NCBI GenBank assembly: GCA_927405585.1
Contig: CAKMJS010000087.1
Span: 1-50,069 of the forward strand
Direction of reading: 5' to 3'
DNA from: an uncultured Desulfosporosinus sp.
GTDB taxonomy: Bacteria; Bacillota; Desulfitobacteriia; Desulfitobacteriales; Desulfitobacteriaceae
DNA length: 50,069 nt
The notes under the pieces were generated by a model that ran no database searches, was not told the DNA's origin, and worked only from the letters and a program-made list of their open reading frames with translations. Of this stretch, positions 43,364 to 50,069 are shown in pieces. Positions within the stretch are counted from its first letter, which is position 1. The number at the start of each line of letters is the position of its first letter. Both the position numbers and the translations under genes were made by a program.

Positions 43364-44791
43364 ATGAAGCCTTGGGTGGAAGTGCTTTCGTCACAAGAAC
43401 TTGAGCAAATTCATGCGGCAACGGTGGAAGTGCTGGAGACCGTCGGCGTCGAATTTCAACAGGATGAAGCGTTAGCTGTCTGGAGAGCAAATGGGGCTCG
43501 CGTAGAAGGTAGCCGTGTCTATTTGTCCCAGGCTTTGCTTTCTCGAGGGTTAGACACTGTGCCGGAGCGATTTCTCTTAGAAGCGAGAAATCCTGCGCGT
43601 TCAGTATGGATTGGAGGCGGGGAAACGGTTTTTGGTCCACCCGCGGGGTGTATCTATGTGCAGGACTTAGGAACGACTCGGCGCCGGGCGACAAGGGAAG
43701 ATTATGCTCGTCTCGTGCGCATCCTCCACCAGAGTTCACACTTTAGTACCAACGGAGGCGGAATCGTCATTCCGGATAACCCGGATCTCACAGAGCTGGA
43801 AAATTTCACATGGCTGGCGCTGGCAGGGCACTGGTATTCCGATAAACCTCAGATGGGTTTGAATTTTGGAGGAGAAATCTCCCAAGTGACACTGGACTTG
43901 AGCGAGATAGTGTTTCAGGGGCGTCCGGGCTATCATGTGCTAGGGACGGTCAATCCCGATTCACCGTTAATGTATTCGAACACGATGCTCAAGAGTCTGT
44001 TTTTATATGCTCGCGCAGCGCAACCGCTGATTTTCGCCCCGTGCAGCATGGCGATGGCGACGAGTCCGGCTACCTTGGCGGGAACCTTGGTCGTGAACAA
44101 TGCTGAGGTGTTGGCAGGTTTAACGCTTGCCCAACTGATTAATCCCGGCACTCCCGTGCTTTATGGAAACACTTCAACAATTTCTGACATGCAAACCATG
44201 GCGATTGCCCTGGGGGCACCTGAGCTGGCACTATTGGTGAGCGCAGTTAATCAGCTCGCTCGTTACTATAAGTTACCGTCACGCACGGGTGGGGCCTTGA
44301 CGGATGCAAAAACGCCGGATATCCAGGCGGGCATGGAGTCAATGCTCTCGATGGTGGCCACTGTGACCGGTCACACGAGCTTGGTGATGCATTCAGCCGG
44401 AATCCTGGACTCCTTTCTGACCCTTTCCTATGAGAAATTAGTGATGGATGAAGAGGTCGGAGGAATGGCTCGACGCTTTGACCGAGGGCTGCTGGTTAAT
44501 CAAGACTCCTTAGCTGTCGCTGAAATTCAGGCTAAAGGTCCTGGAAGTCATTTCTTAGATACCGACCATACCTTGCAGCATTTTAAGCAAGAATTCTGGA
44601 GGCCAAAAGTGTGTGATCGCCAGGTGTACCAACCGGAGCGGGACTATACTGGGTATAGTTTAGAACGGGCAAAAAAGGTGTGGCAAGGTAGACTTGCCGA
44701 CTATACACTGCCGTTAATGCCCGCGCTGGTTAAGCAAGAATTGTTACGTTATTACAGGAATAAGTTTGACTCTGACCCGAACCTGGAGTGA
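43364..44791 (+). CDS. Second MttB-family methyltransferase, non-pyrrolysine
   Basis: The 475-residue protein is a distant paralogue of the enzyme at 40241: IHAATVEVLETVGVEFQQDEA at the start, FGPPAGCIYVQDLG near 90 and TGGALTDAKTPDIQAG near 310. There is no in-frame TAG. The two MttB proteins differ strongly in sequence, which suggests two substrates or two successive demethylations, for example tri- to di- and then monomethyl forms. The start follows GGAG in the same operon. The corrinoid partner must be encoded elsewhere. Confidence 0.83.
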   Translation: MKPWVEVLSSQELEQIHAATVEVLETVGVEFQQDEALAVWRANGARVEGSRVYLSQALLSRGLDTVPERFLLEARNPARSVWIGGGETVFGPPAGCIYVQDLGTTRRRATREDYARLVRILHQSSHFSTNGGGIVIPDNPDLTELENFTWLALAGHWYSDKPQMGLNFGGEISQVTLDLSEIVFQGRPGYHVLGTVNPDSPLMYSNTMLKSLFLYARAAQPLIFAPCSMAMATSPATLAGTLVVNNAEVLAGLTLAQLINPGTPVLYGNTSTISDMQTMAIALGAPELALLVSAVNQLARYYKLPSRTGGALTDAKTPDIQAGMESMLSMVATVTGHTSLVMHSAGILDSFLTLSYEKLVMDEEVGGMARRFDRGLLVNQDSLAVAEIQAKGPGSHFLDTDHTLQHFKQEFWRPKVCDRQVYQPERDYTGYSLERAKKVWQGRLADYTLPLMPALVKQELLRYYRNKFDSDPNLE

Positions 44792-45118
44792 ACTCGTTTC
44801 GCATCAACAGATTATTAAATCCAAGGGAAAACTCCACTGCGGAGGTTGGACTCTATCCCCTCCGAAGTGGTGGATCGAGTACAGTCACGGTTTCTAGAAG
44901 TGTAATTCTTAGGATTGGATGAATAAAGAGGCATTAATTTTCAAATTTATAGAATTAAGAGATTGTCTTACGCAGGAAATGTGGTTAAAGTTGCCGAAAG
45001 TACAAAGTACAAAGTGCTAACTGAACGTTGGAAGTAGGGTGCGCTCTATATCAAGGGAGATTACGGTCAAATCTATGTGAGTGTTTTGTAGGATAGTGAA
45101 CGATGGGAGGAATGGCGA
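44792..45118 (+). other. Intergenic region before the transporter genes
   Basis: It holds an 11-of-12 bp hairpin (44834-44845 with 44859-44870) without T-run, a degenerate copy of a 30-base repeat (44895-44925) and a short direct repeat, agtacaa (about 44999-45014). No promoter was recognised, so the transporter could be read through from the mttB promoter. Confidence 0.4.
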
Positions 45119-45775
45119 GTGACCTTAAAGGATTTCCTGAATTTTCTCAACAAAAATACGGAGACGATTATCGAATATACTGGAAATCACTTTACGCTTG
45201 TCTTGTCAGCGGTGATTATTTCCCTAGTGATCTGGGTACCGGTCGGCTTATTGTTGACCAAAAGCGATAAATGGGCTGCTAGGGTCTTGGGTCTGGCCAA
45301 TACAATTTTTTGTATTCCCAGTTTATCGATGTTCGCGATTTTAGTAACTATCCCGGCCTTCGGTTTAGGTCGGAAGTCCGCTTTGTTTGCTTTAATTCTG
45401 TATGCGATGATGCCCTTGATTCGTAGTGTTTATGACGGGGCTAAAAACGTCGATCGCAGTGTCATCGAAGCGGCAAGGGGGATGGGAATGAGTACAGCGA
45501 GGATCTTACGTGAAATTCTCGTACCGCTCGGTATGCCGATTATCTTCGCTGGTTTTCGCGTCACGGTGGTCATGACGACGGGTATCGCTGCCATTGCAAC
45601 CTATATAGGAGAACGCAATTTAGGGCGCTTTATTTCAGAGGGGCTTATCCGTTCAAACACTCCTATGATGGTTACCGGAGCTCTGATTATCTCGGTGATT
45701 GCTATCGGTTTAGACACGATCTTGGGGCTGATCGAGAAATCGATCGTTCCCAAAGGCTTAAGAATTAACCGCTAA
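45119..45775 (+). CDS. Betaine/choline-type ABC transporter permease (OpuBB/ProW-like)
   Basis: The 218-residue permease has 5-6 TM segments and the EAA loop EAARGMGMSTARILREILVPLG, which contacts the ATPase. It belongs to the OpuB/OpuC branch, in which two different permeases form the channel. The GTG start follows GGGAGG. The second permease is encoded at 46953. Confidence 0.9.
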   Translation: MTLKDFLNFLNKNTETIIEYTGNHFTLVLSAVIISLVIWVPVGLLLTKSDKWAARVLGLANTIFCIPSLSMFAILVTIPAFGLGRKSALFALILYAMMPLIRSVYDGAKNVDRSVIEAARGMGMSTARILREILVPLGMPIIFAGFRVTVVMTTGIAAIATYIGERNLGRFISEGLIRSNTPMMVTGALIISVIAIGLDTILGLIEKSIVPKGLRINR

Positions 45776-45836
45776 CGTCATCTTATATATGAAGGTTTAA
45801 CTGAGATCAGGATAAAGTTTCCAGAGGGGGAGTTTG

Positions 45837-46952
45837 ATGATTGAGCTTAAGCAAATCACGAAGCAGTACCTAGGTCAAGCAATGCCAGCAGTGGAGAACT
45901 TATCTCTTTCCATACCTGAAGGAGAGATATGCGTATTAGTAGGTCCCTCGGGCTGCGGAAAAAGCACGATACTGCGCATGATTAACCGAATGATCGAACC
46001 GACGTCTGGGACGGTCACCATTAAAGGAGAAGATGTATCGAGCACGGACTCGGATCAGCTAAGGATGGGGATTGGCTATGTTATCCAGCAGATTGGCCTT
46101 CTACCGCACCGTACGATCGCTGAAAACATTGCCATCGTGCCCCGCTTATATAAATGGCCCAAGGAGAGAATTGCTAAACGTGTCGACGAGCTGATCGTGA
46201 TGATGGGGCTTGACTTGGAAAAGACACGGGGAAAATATCCGTCTCAGCTAAGTGGTGGGCAAATGCAACGAGTCGGTGTAGCACGAGCTATGGCGGTTGA
46301 TCCTCCGATCATGCTGATGGATGAACCCTTCGGAGCGGTTGATCCGATCGCACGAAATCATTTGCAGGATGAATTACTGCGTCTGCAAAAGGAGATTAAG
46401 AAGACGATCGTCTTTGTGACCCATGATATTAATGAAGCCATTAAGATGGGAGATAATATTGCCATTTTCGATGCTGGAAAGCTAGTTCAATTTGGAACGC
46501 CAGAAGAGATTCTCACAAATCCTAAGAATTCCTTCGTCGAAAACTTTATTGGGCATGATCGAGTGGTTAAAAAATTGAATCTGTATCGTGCTGACGATGC
46601 CATGCAACCGGTCGGGTGTCTGGTCAAAGAGTCAGACTTACAGAGTGCCGGACAGAGGATGAAGGACGCTGGAACTGAGGTGGCGTTCCTCTTAAATGAA
46701 GTGGGTCAACGGTTGGGGCATCTGACCTTCGCCGAGTTTGAAGCAGGTAAGGGGGATCTGGAGGGACTAAGGAAAAAGGTTCTACGCACTGAGAAGGCCT
46801 TTGTCCAAATATCGACCTCTTTACCCGATGCACTCTCGTTGTTGCTGGAATTTGACTCGGATTATCTGGGAATTTTGAAGGGCGATGAACTCTGTGGAAT
46901 GCTTTCCTTCAAAGATATTCGGAAACATGTGTACCGTAAGGACGGTGAGTAA
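45837..46952 (+). CDS. Betaine/choline-type ABC transporter ATPase (OpuBA/ProV-like)
   Basis: The 371-residue protein has Walker A GPSGCGKST (about 35-43), signature LSGGQMQRVGVARAM, Walker B IMLMDEPFGAVDP and a C-terminal CBS-like pair (about 250-365) typical of osmotically gated ProV/OpuA ATPases. It powers uptake through the two permeases. The ATG at 45837 is 6 bases after GAGGGGG. It shares its operon with both permeases and the binding protein. Confidence 0.92.
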   Translation: MIELKQITKQYLGQAMPAVENLSLSIPEGEICVLVGPSGCGKSTILRMINRMIEPTSGTVTIKGEDVSSTDSDQLRMGIGYVIQQIGLLPHRTIAENIAIVPRLYKWPKERIAKRVDELIVMMGLDLEKTRGKYPSQLSGGQMQRVGVARAMAVDPPIMLMDEPFGAVDPIARNHLQDELLRLQKEIKKTIVFVTHDINEAIKMGDNIAIFDAGKLVQFGTPEEILTNPKNSFVENFIGHDRVVKKLNLYRADDAMQPVGCLVKESDLQSAGQRMKDAGTEVAFLLNEVGQRLGHLTFAEFEAGKGDLEGLRKKVLRTEKAFVQISTSLPDALSLLLEFDSDYLGILKGDELCGMLSFKDIRKHVYRKDGE

Positions 46953-47597
46953 ATGAGTTGGGAGAATTTCAGGTTTGCCCTATTCGAAAAGGCACCCGAA
47001 GCTTTATTTGAGCACTCGATGATCGTTGTGATTACGATAACCATTGCGATTCTGATTTCCGTCCCGCTGGGAGTATTATTAACGCGTCCCAAGTACAAAG
47101 GGTTAGGGTTAGTTACCCTTAACGTGTTGAATGTGCTGCAAGCGATTCCGGGGTTGGCGATTATTGCTTTAGCGTTACCGATCTTGGGTCTGGGAATGAA
47201 ACCTGCCGTCGTGGCGTTGCTCTTTCAAAGTCTGTTGCCGATCGTCCGAAATACGATTGCTGGCTTGATCGGGGTCAGTCCGGATGTGAAGGAAGCGGCT
47301 TGCGGGATGGGGATGTCGCAACGGAGAATTCTGTTAGAAGTAGAAATTCCGCTAGCTATGCCGATCATTCTGAGTGGTATCCGAACGGCCACGGTATATG
47401 TCGTGAGTATAGGTACCCTAGCTGCTCTGATTGGGGCAGGCGGTTTGGGTAATTTAATTATGGGAGGCTTGGCGCTCTTCCGGCCAGAATACTTGCTGGT
47501 GGGAGCAGGGCTTGGGGCGATTATGGCGATTACCTTGGAGCGAAGTTTAAGTTATCTGGAGCGTCGGATCACTCCTCCAGGTATGAGGGTTTCGTAA
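46953..47597 (+). CDS. Second betaine/choline-type permease (OpuBD/ProW-like)
   Basis: The 214-residue membrane protein has 5-6 TM segments and the EAA loop EAACGMGMSQRRILLEVEIPLA. It starts directly after the ATPase stop (TAAATG overlap region), so it is translationally coupled. Together with the permease at 45119 it forms a heterodimeric channel. Confidence 0.9.
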   Translation: MSWENFRFALFEKAPEALFEHSMIVVITITIAILISVPLGVLLTRPKYKGLGLVTLNVLNVLQAIPGLAIIALALPILGLGMKPAVVALLFQSLLPIVRNTIAGLIGVSPDVKEAACGMGMSQRRILLEVEIPLAMPIILSGIRTATVYVVSIGTLAALIGAGGLGNLIMGGLALFRPEYLLVGAGLGAIMAITLERSLSYLERRITPPGMRVS

Positions 47598-47640
47598 CTA
47601 GTTCTATAACTGGTTCTATAACTAGTTCATAACTGGTTCC
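47596..47640. repeat. Four short direct repeats after the permease gene
   Basis: About 12 bases (aactagttctat or aactggttctat) occur four times in a row, alternating A and G at one position. Each contains a small palindrome (aactagtt or aactggtt). The block lies at the start of the 245-base gap before the binding-protein gene. Confidence 0.8.
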
Positions 47641-47842
47641 ACTACGATGGACATTGAATGCGTGGTCCCACTCCCACACCCATTCCCACACTCAAAGTGG
47701 AAGTATTTAGAAGTGGGAGTTTAACGATTGGATAAAAACCTGCGAATTATGTTGGAAGGAGGGGGATCAAGGGTAAGGGATTGAGGGGTATTAAGACTTA
47801 AATGAGATGCGTAAACACGTATTAGATGGAAGGAGTATGGAT

Positions 47843-48808
47843 ATGAAAAAGAGATTATCATTAGGCATAGTTGTGGCCTTGTCTCTCGCCTTAGCTTTTG
47901 GGGGAGTAATAGGATGCGGTGCAAAGCCAGCACCAAAACCAGCTGAGACCACACCACCTGCTGCGACTGACGTAGCTAAAAAAGGACCTACGATTAAGAT
48001 TTCATCCAAGACCTTTACAGAAGCGGCACTCCTAGGAACAATGAGCCTGCAATACCTTAAAGGGCTCGGGTACCCTGTGGAAAATAAAATGGGACTTGGA
48101 GAATTGGCCGTCATTAGACCAGCTCTGACTTCAGGACAAATCGATCTTTATTGGGAGTACACTGGTACAGGCGTGATCAACTTAATGGAGCATGCCCCTG
48201 TGTTTGAGGCCGAAGAGAGCTATAAACTTATTAAAGAGTGGGATGCTAAGAACAATATCGTATGGCTGGATTATGCTCCTTTGGATGATACCTATGGGAT
48301 TGTAGTCCGCGGAGATGTCGCTGAAAAATATAAACTAAAAACAATCTCGGATTATGTTGCCCTTGCTAATAAAGGTGAAGGCTTGAAATTCATCGGCTTC
48401 CCTGAGTGGGAAGGAAGAGCGGATGGATTGCCATCTTTCGAAAAGACTTATGGTTTCAAAATGCCTAAAGCTGATTATGTCAATGTCGCAATGGGCCTAA
48501 ACTATGAGACTCTGGCTGCCAAAAAAGGAGATCTGGCCCTGGCGTTCACGACAGAACCAAGAATTATCACGGATAAGCTCGTCATGCTCGTCGACGATAA
48601 GAAAGCATTCCCTGTTTATAATGCTGCTCCTGTCGTAAGAAAAGCAATTGTTGATGCCTATCCTACATTGGCTGCTGATCTTAAAAAATTAAGTTCGCTG
48701 CTCGACACTAAGACCATCACAGAATTGAATAGGCAAGCAGACGTTGAGAAGAAGTCTGTTGAGGAAGTTTCCACGACGTTCTTGAAGAGTAAGGGTTTGT
48801 TGAAGTAA
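47843..48808 (+). CDS. Substrate-binding lipoprotein of the betaine-type transporter (OpuBC/OpuCC-like)
   Basis: The 321-residue protein has a lipoprotein signal peptide with lipobox VIGC (Cys at about 23) and then an OpuAC-type domain: KISSKTFTEAALLG near 55, LGELAVIRPALTSGQIDLYW and EYTGTGVINLM. It should capture the quaternary amine outside the membrane; Tyr and Trp residues form the cation-binding cage in known members. ATG 47843 is preferred because AAGGAG lies 7 bases upstream; the ATGs at 47837 and 47807 are less well placed. It completes the transporter operon. Confidence 0.9.
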   Translation: MKKRLSLGIVVALSLALAFGGVIGCGAKPAPKPAETTPPAATDVAKKGPTIKISSKTFTEAALLGTMSLQYLKGLGYPVENKMGLGELAVIRPALTSGQIDLYWEYTGTGVINLMEHAPVFEAEESYKLIKEWDAKNNIVWLDYAPLDDTYGIVVRGDVAEKYKLKTISDYVALANKGEGLKFIGFPEWEGRADGLPSFEKTYGFKMPKADYVNVAMGLNYETLAAKKGDLALAFTTEPRIITDKLVMLVDDKKAFPVYNAAPVVRKAIVDAYPTLAADLKKLSSLLDTKTITELNRQADVEKKSVEEVSTTFLKSKGLLK

Positions 48809-48862
48809 GCGACTTGAAGAGAGAAGAGGTGCGATTGCGGGTCGTAAGGCCGGTTCTGCTGG

Positions 48863-49081
48863 GGAGGGTCCGCGATCACACTTGTTCAGCCATGCGATTG
48901 TCGTGCCAAACTAAGGCTTTAATCCTTAATGGAAGCGGGCAGGGTTCCCGGCAAATGCGACATCCTTGTCGCAGTGCCGGCGGGAAACGTCCTTGTTTCC
49001 CGCCCTGCCGATGAGAGGGATTAAAGCCGAGTTTGACTACGACGCACGCATAGGCTTCTCGCCGTGTGATTGCGACCCTCC
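48863..49081. repeat. Palindromic unit 1 of a tandem array
   Basis: The 63-base left arm (48863-48925) is about 75% complementary to the right arm (49018-49081). The apical part carries two further hairpins: gcgacatcc/ttgtcgc (48957-48972) and ggcgggaaac...gtttcccgcc (48979-49004). Open frames on both strands are by-products of the palindrome. A linker with two smaller hairpins (about 49096-49140) follows. Confidence 0.85.
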
Positions 49082-49163
49082 TGCTTTGCGGGTCCTGGAC
49101 CGGGACTTGCTCAAGCAAGTCGGCACCTCTGTATCGGTGCTGCGCCGGAGGCTGGGTCCGCCG

Positions 49164-49380
49164 GGAGGGTCGAGATCACACTTGTTCAGCCATGCGATTG
49201 TCGTGCCAAACTAAGGCTTTAATCCTTATGCAAGAGGGCAGGATTCCCGGCAAATGCGACATCCTTGTCGCAGTGCCGGCGGGAAACGTCCTTGTTTCCC
49301 GCCCTGCTTTTAGTAAGGGATTAAAGCCGAGTTTGGCTACGACGCACGCATAGGCTTCTCGCCGTGCGATCACGACCCTC
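49164..49380. repeat. Palindromic unit 2 of the array
   Basis: This unit is almost identical to unit 1, with the same arms and the same two apical hairpins. The following linker (49381-49517) has the same stems as the first linker (ACTTGC/GCAAGT and GCACC/GGTGC) but with longer loops, plus two copies of ggggacggttct (about 49407 and 49479). Confidence 0.85.
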
Positions 49381-49517
49381 GGGCTGGCAGGATCTAGAAC
49401 GGGAGTGGGGACGGTTCTTACTTGCATATTCTAGCAAGTCGCACCTATCTCTTGGTACTTACCGTAGGGTGCGGGAGAGGGGACGGTTCTCGCTTGCATC
49501 CTTGGGAGGGTCCGCCG

Positions 49518-50069
49518 GGAGGGTCGAGATCACACTTGTTCAGCCATGCGATTGTCGTGCCAAACTAGGGCTTTAATCCGTATGCAAGAGGGCAGGGCGA
49601 AACACGGATGAGTGTTTCGGCAAATGCGACATCCGCTGGCCATGGACGGCCGAGTGTCCCTGTAGCCATGGACGGCGAGAAGGGACCTTGTCGCAGTGCC
49701 GGCGGGAAACGTCCGTAAGCAGAATGAGATGTTGTCGAAGATAGCCCAACCGTTCTTCGTTCCGTTTCGAATCCAAGCCCGGGACGCAGTGTCACACGAG
49801 TGCGACGTCTTTACGTAAGCCGTTTAGCAAACTTCCGTGTAAGTGACCCCATATACGGGGCTGAGCACAGGACGTGCGAAGCCGGCAACTGAGTCAAGGA
49901 AGGCGAATTTGACGGGGACCCCGCTCCCACTTTAGGAGCTTACACGGTTAGTTTGCTCGGCGTCGTAAGTACCGAGCGCTGTGTCACACAAGTCCCGGGC
50001 TTGGATTCGAAACGGAACGAAGAACGGTTGGGCTATCTTCGACAACATCTCATTCTGCTTACGGACGTT
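49518..50069. repeat. Palindromic unit 3, with hairpins inserted in its loops
   Basis: The left arm is nearly identical to units 1 and 2. Three loops are altered. The first contains cgaaacac...gtgtttcg (49598-49619). The gcgacatcc/ttgtcgc hairpin has about 53 extra bases (49635-49687) with two copies of gccatggacgg. The ggcgggaaac hairpin contains a 362-base palindrome whose 78-base arms (49708-49785 and 49992-50069) are perfectly complementary. The right arm of the unit lies beyond the window. Confidence 0.85.
49826..49957. other. Structured core of the largest palindrome
   Basis: A closing stem, agcaaac plus ccgtgtaag (49826-49843) with cttacacgg plus gtttgct (49939-49957), encloses several small hairpins: cccc/gggg, gcac/gtgc, gtcaa/ttgac and ggggacccc. 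It reads like a compact folded RNA or DNA. It was not matched to a known family. Confidence 0.5.

Noticed and set aside
40241-44791. Pyrrolysine-containing MttB genes
   Set aside because: Both MttB frames are uninterrupted, with no in-frame TAG codon at the expected site.
48814-49795. Several 60-95 codon frames on both strands
   Set aside because: They lie in the palindromic repeat units, appear on both strands in parallel, and have no ribosome binding sites or family resemblance.
1-50069. CRISPR array
   Set aside because: No regularly spaced direct repeats with unique spacers; the repeat units at the right end are long palindromes with conserved interiors.
1-50069. tRNA or rRNA genes
   Set aside because: No cloverleaf or rRNA signature was recognised on either strand.

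Overview
The window looks like the chromosome of a spore-forming, anaerobic, low-to-medium GC Firmicute of the Desulfosporosinus/Desulfitobacterium type (Peptococcaceae). The grounds are a rplU-prp-rpmA-spo0B-like-obgE-yhbY block, an L27 protein with a Prp-cleavable N-terminal extension, non-pyrrolysine MttB-family methyltransferases under a sigma-54 activator, and many GTG/TTG starts with strong purine-rich ribosome binding sites. The genus is inferred from gene content, not proven.

Positions 1-8800 are a scarred accessory region. It holds an inverted duplication of an XRE-type regulator fragment with a LexA-like box beside it, a metallophosphoesterase, a Fic protein, a comM fragment, an orphan AbrB-type gene, a Phd/RelE-type toxin-antitoxin pair, an IS1182-like transposase tail and a large secreted beta-helix protein. 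A truncated copy of the leader and signal peptide of the gene at 8822 lies at 2041-2226. A hairpin occurs twice with a compensatory base-pair change.

Positions 8822-12262 hold an FtsEX-like ABC transporter with a secreted coiled-coil partner that resembles PcsB/EnvC in its coiled coil but has no visible peptidase domain, followed by an anchored protein of unknown role. Positions 12658-16503 are the conserved ribosomal protein/Obg block, with a probable L21 leader.

Positions 16851-38030 form an exopolysaccharide locus: initiating sugar-phosphate transferase, split CpsC/CpsD-like chain-length system, UDP-ManNAc dehydrogenase, several glycosyltransferases, Wzx-like flippase, Wzy-like polymerase and the complete dTDP-L-rhamnose pathway (rfbD-B-A-C). 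It also encodes polymer-modifying enzymes: a heparinase II/III-type protein, a polysaccharide deacetylase and two paralogous heparin-lyase-I-like secreted proteins. One lyase sits directly behind two tandem cyclic di-GMP-I riboswitches, which links export or trimming of the polymer to c-di-GMP. The polymer probably contains uronic acid and rhamnose.

Positions 38495-48808 look like a catabolic unit for a quaternary amine: a PAS/sigma-54 activator, a near-perfect -24/-12 promoter with a candidate upstream activator site, then mttB-like, histidine-ammonia-lyase-like and mttB-like genes, and a four-gene OpuB/OpuC-type betaine transporter. A methylated histidine or other aromatic amino acid betaine is an attractive but unproven substrate.

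Positions 48863-50069 are non-coding and unusually GC-rich. Three copies of a palindromic unit of about 220 bp lie in tandem. In the third copy, smaller hairpins, and finally a 78-bp perfect inverted repeat, are inserted into the loops of the unit's hairpins. This nested palindrome array is the most unusual structure in the window.
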